DNA from: Panicum virgatum
Lineage: Eukaryota > Streptophyta > Magnoliopsida > Poales > Poaceae
Assembly: GCF_016808335.1 (NCBI RefSeq)
Contig: NC_053150.1
Coordinates: forward strand, 47,209,607 to 47,273,606
Direction: 5' to 3'
DNA length: 64,000 nucleotides
The notes under the pieces were generated by a model. The model was not told the origin of the DNA, did no database searches, and saw only the letters and a list, made by a program, of their open reading frames with translations. The position numbers were made by a program, and so were the translations under genes. Numbering within the stretch: the stretch's first letter is position 1; each line of letters starts with the position of its first letter. This document shows, piece by piece, positions 45,881 to 57,000 of the stretch.

Positions 45881-47285
45881 ATGGGAACAAGAGAGAAAAT
45901 GTCATGCCGCGTGTTTCCTCGTCCCAGATGTTGATGCAAGAGGCAACACAGTAACGCATGGGTTTATCCTGGTTCCGGCCACGGGGCCGTACGTCCAGCA
46001 AAGGGGTGTGCGAGGGCACTGTATTATCTTGTACCCAGAGTGCTTGTAGTAGGAGGTACAAGTGAGGCGAGAGAGGGAGGGAAGCTCCCAAGTCTCTACT
46101 AGAAGAGGAGTCGGTTGAGGTGAGTGCTCAGTGGTGCTGAGAGTGTGATGATGATCGCGAGTGTGGGTGACCGTGGTAGCTGATGTCCAGAATGTCCAAG
46201 CCCACCTCCTCCTTTTATAGTCACAAGGAGGGGTGGTGTACATGAGTAGGGGAATGTGGAAGTCGTCGTCTTCCCCCGAATCGCGGGGTGCAGTGGTCGA
46301 ACACTGTAGGAAGTACACTGTGGGGCATGGCATCGGGCGTGGCGGTCGTCCTGGGCATCGTGCTTTTCCTCGCGGAGATCTCGCCGGCGTCCTGCCAACC
46401 CCAGCAGGTGGCGTGGTCGTCACTGTAGAATGTTCAATCCTCCTGATGTGGCATTCCGTGGGCCCTGCGGGTCAGGGTCCTGCGTGCTCCAGCGGTGGCA
46501 GGGCACGCGGCGGTCCCGGACCCCCCTGGATAGAGTGCCGACGTGCGCACTAAGAAGGTCCGAGGGTTGCGTGGAGGTCCCGAACCTCTCGAGGGGGCAG
46601 GTCCGGGACTCCGACTGCGCGTGCTGTGCGTCCCTCTTGGAGGGGCGTGTGGCGTCGCCAGACCCCTTCCCAAGCAGGAGGCGAGTCCGGGGCCATACAT
46701 GTGATGAGGTGCAGTCCGGATGGCCGGAGTTGGTAGAACAGTGCGGGGAGCAGTGCCGAGCACGCTGCGTCCCGCGTCGCAGGTTCCACAGTATCGCCGC
46801 AGCGCCCGGGATGGCGGAACAGTGACCGGAGTTGACGGATGGGACTCCGGTCACAACCACTATGGGGAATGGCGGTCTGACGCCGTCTGTCCTGAGCACT
46901 GTGGAGGAGTGGTTGGCACTTAAAGCCTCCGTACAACGGGCGGGTGAGCGGCAGGGCCCTTTGTCCCTTATGCCGAGGGGTGGCCTCGAGCGAGGCGGAG
47001 ATGGTTTGCCCGCTCGAGGGTAGGTTCGCTACCCTCGAGCGAGGCGGAGATGCGGGGCGCAGTCGAGGGGTCTCGATGGGAGCCCTCGAGCGAGGCGGAG
47101 ATCGTCCCGCGGGCCCGAGAAGGGGGCGAATGGGCCGTATGCTGGGCTTCTTTGTGTTCTTTCCTTTCTTTCAGATCGGAAGGAGGCCGTGGGCCTTCGT
47201 GGGCCCAATTGCCTTAATCATGTGTTTGCGTTTTAGAGTGATCTTAGTACCCCGATTAGGGTGTCCCTAATCGTGGTACCCGACA
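45881..47285 (-). repeat. gypsy element 1, 5' LTR (inner edge uncertain)
   Basis: The outer end is secure: minus strand TGTCGGGTACCACG at 47285. A TATA box (TATAAAAGG, 46211-46219, minus) marks the promoter. Three copies of CTCGAGCGAGGCGGAGAT lie at 46985-47103. The inner end and primer-binding site could not be identified, so the left coordinate is approximate. Confidence 0.6.
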
Positions 47286-48113
47286 ATGTGCAAAACGTCA
47301 TTTTTTCATTTGTTTTCATATACACATAGACACATATACACATGCATAATCAAACACACACATATATTATTTCCCGAAAGAAATGCATAATTTTAATTGC
47401 TCTGGTTTATTAAGCATGATTCTATGTTTAGTTTCTTTTGCTTAGCATTTTAAAACTCTGGGATGTCACAAGTACTAGGCTTACCGGTTTTGACTACCTC
47501 CTACTCCCGGCATGTGGTTAGTACAGTTCAAACATGATCAGCAGGGCCATCAATGTCTCGGACCTTAACCGACACAGGCGGAATTACACCTCTCCCGCGC
47601 GGTCTCATATTCTATTCTTTCTTTCATTCCAAGACTTTCATTCCAAGATGAGTAACTCATATATGAAAACATAAAAATATCCTATATCTTGCGAGTAACC
47701 AAAAATTACTCGACTTCTACCGAACCCAACTTAGCATAGCATGTCTATCGTCTGACAAATACTAGTATAGAAACTCATGGTACCTATGGGTTATGCATCT
47801 AAGGTTCCATTCAACTCCTATACTTTAATGCACAAAAAAAATAGATATATATATATATATAATTAATGTTGCATAATTTGAAATAGGGGTTATGCACCGG
47901 GGCTTACCTTCGGGCTGCTGCTCAGAGCTGGGGTCAGACGGGCCTTGGGCCGGGTTCTCACGCCTCTCCTCCTGGGCTTGATCCGGCTGCTCCTGTGGCG
48001 CCGCAATCACCTCATACACAACTTCCTCAACTGCGGATGCTACACGAATGCATATGAAATAATTGAGTGCAACCCAACCATATAATTACTATACTTCGAA
48101 ATGAAATGTACTA

Positions 48114-48545
48114 CGGACTGTCCGCTCCCAAGTGGTGGACCGTCTGCGGTTCAACTCGGCAGACCAGCCAGAACCAACTACGTCTCTGGACAAACTTCAA
48201 AACTATAAGGCGGACTGTCCGCTCCAAAATAGCGGACTGTCCGTAGTTTAACTCCGCAAAACCACCAAAGGCAACGACGCCTCTGGACAAATTTTTTAAT
48301 TTCTACGGCGGACTGTCCGGCCCTCCTTGGCGGACCGTCCGCCGTTCACTCTGCCAATTCCACCAGAGACGATAACGTCTCCGGACAAAATTCTAGACTC
48401 TACGGCGGACTGTCCGCTCTCCAATAGCGGACCGTCCGCAGTTCAACCCTACGAACCCCACCAGAGACAACATCGTCTCTGGACAACTTCTACCTTGACC
48501 TGCAGACTGTCCGACCCTCCTAGGCGAACCGTCCGCGATTCATAT
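48114..48545. repeat. 97-bp tandem repeat with CGGACNGTCCG palindromes
   Basis: About 4.4 copies starting at 48114, 48211, 48309, 48406 and 48503. Each unit has two palindromes of type CGGACTGTCCG / CGGACCGTCCG and a conserved CCACCAGAGAC...CGTCTCTGGACAA arm pair. It lies within the LTR 36236-49356. Confidence 0.88.
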
Positions 48546-49101
48546 CTTTAGACACTGCGCGCCGCCGCCAGTGAGGCTGGTGCGGCAACGCGGCATGCCG
48601 TTCCCGCTGATGGTGGCCCGACCGACGGCGAGCCTAGCACTACACCATCTACTGGACGAGGCGCACACGGGCATGGGTGACGCACGCAAAGAAATCAAGC
48701 CTAACCTAGTCGGCAACATGCAGCCCATGGCAGTCAACAACGACTTTGTTGAGAACGTGCGTGGAAACCACTAGAACGTGGAGGAACGAGGGGAGCACAA
48801 GCATTAGCGGCTTACTTACAGTCGATTCGAGCCCTTGAATGGAAGAAACGGTGGCCGGACGATGGAGTTCCACGGCGAGGTCGAGTTTGGGCGAAACTCG
48901 AACTGGCGGCCGGGGAATCCGGGATTCCCGGTGAGGTGGAGGTCATGGTTAGGGTTTGAGGGGTTGAGGAGGAAGCTAGAGAGGTGGTTGAGCTCTGTGT
49001 GCGGTGGATTTGAAATCCATGTAGGGAAGTTCGCGGATTTGGCCGGCGAAGGGGAGGCGCTCAAGCGTCGCCCATGGTGTCGGGAGGGAGAGGGAGAGTG
49101 A

Positions 49102-49104
<3 letters not shown>

Positions 49105-49165
<61 letters not shown>
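49105..49165. repeat. (GA)n microsatellite
   Basis: About 30 perfect GA dinucleotides near the 5' (right) end of the long LTR. The element strand would carry (CT)n, as often seen in plant leader sequences. Confidence 0.95.
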
Positions 49166-49173
<8 letters not shown>

Positions 49174-49361
49174 TGGGAACGGGTGGGTGAGGAGGATGGG
49201 CTCGCCTTCAATGTGGCGTACAGGGTGGTCGGGGAAAAGCTCGATGGCCGGCACGTGGCGACAACCGATGATCCTCGATCATGAAGTAGATGAAGCAGAG
49301 CGCGTCGCGGACCGTCCGCTGTACCAAGTGGACTCTCCGCGAGGCAGGGCGTTACACCAGT

Positions 49362-49556
49362 CCCCTCCCTCCACAGGTCCCTTCCATTGCTAAGGAAAAT
49401 CCACTGCTATTTCTTCTAGATCCATGCTGGATTGTTCATTCTTGTTCATGTGTCAAAGATGTTTGATGTAGATCCATGGTGGATTTGTGTTAGTACATGG
49501 AAACCCTAGATGGTTTTTTTGCTAGGTCATTTGTAGTCACACTTTGAATTTGTGGT
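49362..49556. other. leader of the Harbinger transposase
   Basis: AT-balanced sequence between the LTR and the transposase frame, with a repeated GTAGATCCATG-type phrase (about 49418 and 49468). No separate gene. Confidence 0.4.
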
Positions 49557-50104
49557 ATGTTGATGGATAAGAGGACCAAGGTATTCATTTGTGCTGCTGC
49601 TTCATATTGGTTCTTGTCGGCCATGGCAATTATTGGCCGGTCTAGGAAAAGAAAACGAGTGGCAAGAAGGGAAGGGATTACTTATGCCCCAATGTTTGAG
49701 AGGGATAGGAAGAGGATTGCGTACCTGAATGAAAAAATTTGGAGGAATGACACAACTTGTGTAAACATGCTGAGAATGAACAAAGCACGTTTCTTTCGGT
49801 TTTGTCAGTTGTTTAGAGATCATGCTTTACTTGAAGATACCGTTCATATGTGTATTGAGCAGCAAGTGGCAATATTTCTACATACTATTGGACATAATGT
49901 TAGGAATAGAGTAATTGCAACCAATTTTGTATATCCGGAGAAACGGTCAGTCGTTATTTTAACAAAGTACTTCATGCTATTGGTGAGCTACGAGAGGATT
50001 ATATTAGGCCCTCTTCATTGGCTAGAAGTCCTCGTAGTCCTGGTAGCGCTGAGCGAACTCCCTCGCGTCGGCAGGAACTGGGCAGCAGTAGAGTGTCCCC
50101 AAGA
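49557..50104 (+). pseudogene. PIF/Harbinger transposase (HARBI1/ALP1-like), N-terminal fragment
   Basis: Reads from about 49557 as GRSRKRKRVARREG, then NDTTCVNMLRMNKARFFRFCQLF, EQQVAIFLHTIGHNVRNRVI, the N-terminal helix region of PIF/Harbinger transposases and domesticated ALP1/HARBI1 proteins. At about 49940 the frame shifts; the next frame gives GETVSRYFNKVLHAIGELRE, the conserved continuation, then a short Ser/Arg tail to a stop at about 50118. The DDE nuclease domain is absent, so it cannot transpose. Only the DNA-binding side survives. Confidence 0.85.
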
Positions 50105-50115
50105 GGAAAAAGAGT

Positions 50116-52697
50116 AGAGTAGGCAAGAGTGAGTACACAACTTGTACTCAACAAGTATAACACAAACTATGAGGCTCTAAGGTTGGCTGACTCAACTGCA
50201 TTAGCTTTTAAATCTTGGCAAAATTTTATTAAAGCTAATTACTACAAGTTGATGAATTACCATAAACCCAGTTACATAGTAATTAATCAAAATTAATCAT
50301 GTTACTACTGAGAACCAAACCAAACCAAACCACCCGGGGAAACCTGCCTCGTCAAAGGAAGATAACCCCACTAATCAAAAGGAGGATCTAGGCCGTCATG
50401 ACCGTAAGCACGGCTAGTATACCAGTTTTACACTCTGCAGAGGTTGCACATCTTTACCCACAAGTCGTGAGCTACGCTAGTTGTTCATCACACTTACTTA
50501 GGTGAGATGACTAGCGACTCACTACGAGGCCTTTACAAAGAATCTCGTTGGTAAGGAGTAACCGCGAGGGTGGATCGGCGACTATGAAGCAGGTCTAGTG
50601 GGCGTCAAGACACGAAGCATAGACGAGGCCACTCAGCACGAGGGGCATAGAAGCTTACCACCCCTGCCCCGCAGGTAAGTTACTCCAAACCAAAAAGACC
50701 TAATTATTACGCCAAGACCGTCCCATTCCAGTCTTGTGGAGAGTGGCCAACCAAGCACTAAGCACCGTGCTGGCCCCCTAAACCATATTTCTAACAAAAC
50801 ATATTTTAATGAGACGTGAGCCACCCAAGCACGAAGCACAGAGGGCCACTCCCAGAATTAAGTTGCATAAACCATTAATCAAATTAATTAAAAAGGACCA
50901 AGTGTGTTATAGCGCGGCACCTAGCACAACTAACCAAAATGCAACCCAAGGTAATTATATAAAGGATATAAAGTGGCTAGGAAAGTCCTTATAGGCATAC
51001 AATATTAAAATGCAGTATGAAATTGTAATTAAAGCGATAGGAGTTGTTCATGTTATACTTGCCTTCCTCGTACTGCTCTTGCTGCTGCTCAATCTGGTAG
51101 GAAGATGGATCTTGGTACTGGTACTGGGGCTCCTCAGATGGATCAACGTCTACTCACGAACACATGGCCAAAACAATGCACAACAATAAGCATACAAGCA
51201 AACACTAACAAAAGCTAAGAAACAGTACATTAGTACATAAAAATAGCACACTAAACTAGTCTATAACTATTCTACATGTTACAACGATCGCGTGGACATA
51301 AAGAACGCCTAAAACGTAGTTAAAACGCAAATTCTAGGCCTAAAACAAGTTCCAGGGACCTATTTGCAAGAAGACTGGAGTTCCAGGGGTTTTTTGGGCA
51401 AAACCGAGGACTAAAATGTAAAATCTGGAAAGGTCCGAGGGCTGACGTGCAAAAAGACCTCATCAGGACGGCGGGTTCTATATTAAATAAATTTAGGGGC
51501 CTAAACGTTAAAACCTGGGTATAACTGGAAATTCTTTTGTACAGGTAAGGACCGCGGGTTGATTCCCAAAAGTGCAGGGACTCTTTAGCAAAAAGTCCAG
51601 GCCGAAGGGGTACGGGTGGATCTCAGCCATTGGATCTTGTCCTAGCGGTTTGGATCTAATCGGGGGAACGATCTAATCTGGGACGTTCGCTCGAGATCGG
51701 GCGGCTCAGGGAGGATGTGGGCGTGGGCGGCGGCGCTGGGTCGCCGGAACAGAAGTTCCGCGGCGGTGCTGCGCGGGAGCTCGCCGGACTTGGCCAAACT
51801 TGGCCGTCCGGGGGTCAAATCGACCCGTATTTGGTTCTGGGGTGACCTACGCGGCACGTGTAGTCCACCTGGGACCATTGCGGGCCTCGGGGAGGTTCGT
51901 GGCGGTGCTAGCGAAGGTGGCGGCAGCTCTGCACAGTGGCGCATCACCGGCGCACGTGTTCGCGTGGTTCTGGGGCTCGGATCCGGCTGGGGTTTGGTCG
52001 AGGAGCGAGTGCGTGGCAAGGCGAACTCGTCCAGGGGCACTAGGAGGCACGTAGGGGCACTATCGTGGCGTGCGGCTATGCAGGGTGGCGCTGGTGGCCG
52101 TGGTTTGCCGGTGGGTGGTGTTCTAGGCATGGACGTGGGCTACGGGCTTAATTATACAGCGCAAAAGAAAGGAGGGGCCGACATGATGCTCACCGAGTAC
52201 TAGGATCAGGCGGGGGCGTGGCGCAGAGGGACGTCGGCGGCGAGGTCGATTCGGCGGTTCGCGGCTGGAGCTTCGCGGTCCGAGCGGCGCTGGGCTCCTC
52301 CGGGCTTGGATCCCCTCGAATCAAAGCGCCTAGGTACTGCAGAAGTGGAACGCGGTCAGGGAGGGCAGGAACGTCAATAGCGGCGAGGAAATTCGGCGGC
52401 GGCGAGACTCACCCGCGGTGGTACGCCGGGGCAATTCCGGCGCTGCACAGGCCGAGGTCGGGGAAGAAGGGCCTGGCGAGGATCCTGGGTGCGCGGCGGA
52501 ACTGTTGCGGTGGTTTGCAGGCGTAGGGGCGTGGCGGTGTGGCATGGCCGGGGTGGAGCAGAGCTTCTGCGCCGGCGGAACGATGGGGAGGCGGCGGCTA
52601 GGGTTACGCGGCGCCTTGTGATTGATGAGGGTCAAAGGGGGGCCAATTAAAGGGCGAGCGCCGGGGATCGCAGGGTATAGTTGGGGAAGGAGATCCC
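50116..52697 (-). mobile_element. long LTR fragment, outer layer of nest 2
   Basis: Starts abruptly after the transposase fragment with GTGAGTACACAACTTGTACTCAACAAG, the same kind of motif as in the other long LTRs and in minus orientation. The region 50330-50900 is typical non-coding LTR sequence. The region 51640-52620 is GC-rich with overlapping frames that look compositional; it resembles the GC-rich right third of the element at 18504. The right end lies beyond the Athila insertion and was not found in the window. Confidence 0.55.
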
Positions 52698-53894
52698 TGT
52701 TGGCGTTCCTTAAGTACCCATTTTACTATATGATTAGGAGTTGTTTTGGTAAATTCTTCGGGATGATTCATATACTAACCCGCCACTTGGCACCCGAACT
52801 TGACCGTTTTCGATTTTGTCCTGGATTTTGGAGTATGTTGCATTTTGACAGGAAATTGGACAATTTCGGAGATGTTTTGACGCATGGTTACAACTGGGCT
52901 AAGATGAGGAATAAGACGAAGATTCAACACGCAAAAGATGGGATCGAAAGGGGCCAGAAAAGGCCCAGGCCGGCCGGCCTGGAGTCCTTGGGCCGGCCGG
53001 CCTAGCCCTTTTCGGAGTCCAATCGGTCTCGGTTTTCTTCAGCACGAAGTATGCGTCAACCCTAATCTACGTTTTACCAAAACCACCGACCATATCTGCC
53101 TATAAATACCCTGAAGCCGCCATCAAAGAGAGGATCATCGCAGGGGGCATCCAGAGACGAGTTTCAGAGATCCATTCGAGTTAGACAAAAGAGAAAGGCG
53201 ACACCGGAGGCCTCATCGTCCCTTGGCGCCGCTGCAAGTTGGAGGACAGCAAGGGATCCATCCCTTGCCGGAGATTTCACCACCATGATCGACTACGCTT
53301 CGCTTAGCTTCATGGGGTAAAGTCCTTGTTTGTTCATGGGGTTGTAAGGAGATCTTGAGTTGTAATTGCCGAATCCTTTATGAGATTGATCTATCACGAT
53401 TCTTGTTGATGATGCTTTGATGCCTAATAGTTCGTGGCTTGGCTTTGGGTTTGCTTTGCTCTTGCATGGTTTACTTAGATTACATCAACTATCGTGTTCT
53501 TGTTGATTCGTTACCGATTATCCTCGTGTAGTGACAGTATGCGGGAGGGAAAGGTTTTGATCTTGGAACACATCTTTGGTAGATTAGATCTGTTCTTCGT
53601 TGCTTGGCGATTACATCTCTAGTGATCCTAGACCCTATGGACAAATGCTCTTCATATCTTGTGCACAGATCTATCATTGCTCACTAGTCTAGATTAGATT
53701 AGATTGGTTAGATTAGATCTATTTCACACTCAAACACTCAATATAGATCTTTTACCAACATCATTAGTGCTTAGTTAAGCATAGTAATACACTTGTTCCG
53801 TGGATTGATAAACCTTGGGGGAATAATCTAAGGGAAAAGCTACATGATCCGTGCGCTTGCGGAACGTAAATTGGCGCTTTAAGAAGTGTCAACA
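52698..53894 (+). repeat. Athila-like 5' LTR
   Basis: A 1197-bp LTR from TGTTGGCGTTCC to AAGTGTCAACA. It contains a TATAAATA box at 53101-53108 and two GGCCGGCCGGCC palindromes (about 52970-53002). The partner LTR is not in the window. Confidence 0.75.
53101..53108 (+). promoter_or_regulatory. Athila LTR TATA box
   Basis: TATAAATA about 400 bp into the LTR, the probable promoter of the element. Confidence 0.55.
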
Positions 53895-53902
53895 AGCTTT
53901 TC

Positions 53903-53920
53903 TAGCGCCGTTGCCGGGGA
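53903..53920 (+). other. Athila primer-binding site (Asp-tRNA type)
   Basis: TAGCGCCGTTGCCGGGGA, eight bases after the LTR. It matches the Asp-tRNA-type site TGGCGCCGTTGCC used by Athila elements, with one change. Confidence 0.75.
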
Positions 53921-54028
53921 ACAAGCGATTGTGCTACGTTTAACTTTGTATTAATTTTGTTGGTTACTAACACCCAACCTTTTTCTCTAGAAAAATTTTG
54001 TTTTTGTTTTTTTATTTTGATTGTCTAG

Positions 54029-57000
54029 ATGGGCCATCTCATTCAACACGTGGAGGAAGGAGAAAAATCACTAAGGGATTATGCAAACCCGCGATCGGAG
54101 GACTTCGACATGCAAAAATCAGATTCGGTGTTGCGAGCCACCGAGTACGAAATCAAGCCTCAAATCATCAAGATGGCGGCGGCAAACCCCTTTAGAGGAG
54201 AAGAGACGGACAACCCATATAGACATATCAAGTGATTCACAATGCTATGCAATACGGTACAACAAGACGGAGTTCCGCTAGCTTGGTTTAGATGGAATCT
54301 TTTCCCATACTCACTTGCGGAAGAAGCGAGAAGATGGTTTGCACTTGCATCCTTCGAGGTAAAAGGAAATTGGGATGACTTGACGAAGAAATTTTGCGAG
54401 CGGTTCTTTCCGTTAAGCAAGGTTCAACATATTCGGAAGCAAGTGATCAACTTCGCGCAAGGAGAAGAAGAAGGGATAGATCAAGCATGGGATAGATTCA
54501 ATGGATTGATTGAACAAGGACCGAAGCTCGGATTTTCCGGTGAAGTACTCTTGCATACTTTTTATTTTTCCCTAACCCCCGAGTGCATACAATTTGTTCA
54601 AATGTGTGCAGGAGGAGATCTCGTGGAGAAAACACTCATGGAAGCCACCCAACTCCTACAAAAAAATCAGCAAGGGTGCGGCCATGCGAAGAGATTGGGG
54701 AAAACGATGTTCAGCAAGCTCCGAGGAAGAATCTCAAGTGCGGGTGCTTGCTGGAATTTTCAGAAAAGAGACATCGGAAGTGAGGGAAGAACAACCGAAG
54801 CATGGGAAAGTCATAGAGACAAACCACGATGAAGAAGCATCAATCCGGAGTGCAACGAAAGACGACCCGGAAAAGAAAGGAAGAACCATGGGCACCGCCA
54901 AATCGCTAAGGGAATTCAAGCAAATGGATTGGATACCAATTGACTTCGGAAGATTGTTCGACAAAGCAAGACCGCATCCAAATCAGCGAGGAATGGCGAA
55001 GGTGATAGCGGAAGATTTCCCGCTGGATAATCACATGGGATATACATTTGGCAAGGAATCGGCCGGTGATATTATTCGGAAACTTTTTGAAGAAAAAGAG
55101 GAAGAGATTGACTTAGACGAAGTGCTGGAGATCAAAAGGACCCTAGGAGTGAACTCGGAATCGTCACCCTACGCGCACATAGCCCAAGTATATGCGATTG
55201 GAAGCGATCAAGGTGAAGGTAATCCATCACCCACACCTCGTGTTGATTGCATGATAGAAGGAATAGAATGTTGCAATGTTTTATGTGACGTTGGCGCCCA
55301 TGTTAGTGTGCTGAGTTCCAAGGTTTACGTTGAGCTTTTTAACAAAACATCAAACCTAGATGCCACAATCATTAAATTGATCATGGGAGATGGTAGATTA
55401 ATCAAACCGCTAGGAGTGCTTAGAAATCTAAATGTTGCCATAGCGGGTAAAAAAATTCCTACCGACTTTTTTGTGATTAATGCTAGTGATGATGAGCATG
55501 AAGGCATAATCCTTGGAAAACCCTTTCTCAAATTAGTAAATGCTGTTCTAGATGTTGGAAAAGGGATTGCCACTTTTGACCTAGATGGAGAAAAGCGCTC
55601 ATTCGAATTTCATTCAAAACCGTCTTTTGTTTCACCTCTACCTCTTGATAATGAAGAGGTAGAGAGCATTCGTTCCATTGATTCTTTCAGGGATCCTCTC
55701 CAACGCACTTTGGAGAATGAAGACGCTCAAGATGATCAAGACGGAGAACTAGTGGAAACAATGGAAGAGTTGAAGCCGCAACACGGGAATTTGGAGGAAG
55801 AAAAATTTGAAGACATTGGAGAGTTAGATCAAGAAGAGGATGGTGCGCCCGATGTTGAGATGAAGCCACTCCCCAAGGGATTGAAATATGAATTTTTGGG
55901 AGATGGCAAGACTTTTCCGGTGATTATTAGCGACGAATTGAGCCCGGAAGAGACGGAGAAGTTGCTGAATTTATTGAAGAAGCATAAAAAGGTGATCGGC
56001 TACTCGATTAACGACTTGAAAGGTATTAGCCCCGCTTTTTGCACACATCGTATACAACTCGAGGAGCAATACAAGCCAGTCGTAGAGCATCAAAGAAGGT
56101 TGAGCCATGCTATGCGTGATGTGGTGAAGAAGGAGGTTATCAAATTGTTGAATGCCGGAATAATATACCCCGTGCCACATAGTGAATGGGTAAGCCCCGT
56201 GCATTGCGTTCCGAAGAAAGGAGGACTCACGGTTGTGAAAAATGAGAAGGAGCAATTGATACCGCAAAGAACCATCATGGGATGGAGGATGTGCATCGAT
56301 TATAGAAAATTGAATAAGGCAACGAGGAAGGATCATTTTCCACTACCATTCATTGACGAGATGCTAGAAAGGTTGGCAAAGCATTCACACTTTTGTTACC
56401 TTGATGGATACTCGGGATTCTTCTAGATACCTATTCATCCGGATGATCAACATAAGACCACATTTACTTGCCCGTATGGAACTTTTGCATATCGGAGGAT
56501 GCCTTTTGGATTGTGCAATGCGCCCGCTTCTTTTCAAAGGTGCATGATGGCTATATTTTCAGATTTCATAGAAGAGATTATGGAGGTATTCATGGATGAT
56601 TTCTCGGTGCATGGTACTAGCTTTGATAATTGCTTGGGAAATTTAGAGAAAGTTCTTAAAAGATGTGGAGAGGTTGATCTTGTGCTTAATTGGGAGAAGT
56701 GTCATTTCATGGTGAAAGAAGGAATTGTTCTCGGTCATGTTATCTCCGAGAGAGGGATAGAGGTGGACAGAACAAAAATAGAAACCGTGGAGAAGTTGCC
56801 ACCACCTACGGACATCAAATCTTTGAGGAGCTTCCTCGGTCATGCCGGATTCTATAGGAGGTTTATAAAGGATTTTTCGAAAATCACCAAGCCATTGACA
56901 CAATTTCTCCAAATAGATGTGGAATACATCTTCGATAGTGATTGTCTTCACGCATTTCGAACACTCAAGCAATCTCTCATAAGTGCTCCTATCATGCAAC

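Larger units (their letters stand above)
37988..47285 (-). mobile_element. Ty3/gypsy element 1, Tat lineage, innermost layer of nest 1
   Basis: Gag, protease, reverse transcriptase, RNase H, a second RNase H and integrase run right to left. The second RNase H between the first and integrase, and the antisense gene beyond pol, are the marks of the Tat lineage. The 5' LTR ends at 47285 as TACCCGACA. The left end is missing: the antisense gene runs straight into LTR sequence near 37988, so the 3' LTR has been deleted. Stops and shifts make it non-autonomous. Confidence 0.82.
37245..47470 (-). mobile_element. second LTR of the same family, third layer of nest 1
   Basis: Begins TGTGGCAGTCCCGCC and ends GGGATGTCACA with perfect target duplications AGTAC (37240-37244, 47471-47475). 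Own sequence is 37245-37987 and 47286-47470. The motif ACTAATACTCAGCAAGGCTTG (about 37628) is the same as at about 36696 in the outer LTR. Only about 0.93 kb remains, so part of it was lost, probably together with the left end of the gypsy element it hosts. Confidence 0.7.
36236..49356 (-). mobile_element. long LTR (2.9 kb of own sequence), second layer of nest 1
   Basis: Own sequence is 36236-37244 and 47471-49356. It begins TGTGGCGGAACC and ends GGCGTTACA; flanks CTAGT (36231-36235) and CCAGT (49357-49361) are target duplications with one mismatch. Its left end matches, in reverse, the right end of the LTR at 22909-25529. The split halves rejoin at the AGTAC duplication of the inner LTR, where CAGTACT resumes as AGTACTAGGCTTACCGG; the same order occurs uninterrupted, in reverse, at about 24330-24380. 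No coding domain of its own. It reads as a solo LTR of the same gypsy family. Confidence 0.75.
35714..50115 (+). mobile_element. PIF/Harbinger transposon remnant, outer layer of nest 1
   Basis: The left end is probably at TAA followed by CCGTCTGTTTGGTTGG (35714). A GC-rich leader (35880-36235) is followed, after the nested LTR (36236-49356), by a Harbinger-type transposase fragment (49557-50104). The right end and the catalytic half of the transposase are gone: at about 50116 the sequence switches to an unrelated LTR. About 1.3 kb of this element survives. Confidence 0.6.

Noticed and set aside
45881..45960. Splice acceptor creating a gag leader intron in gypsy element 1
   Set aside because: A TTTGATTTCCAG stretch precedes the gag frame and looks like an acceptor, but no convincing donor could be fixed and the inner LTR edge is unknown.
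51642..52635. Possible gene in the GC-rich part of the nest 2 LTR
   Set aside because: No domain motif, competing frames on both strands, and resemblance to the GC-rich end of the other long LTRs.
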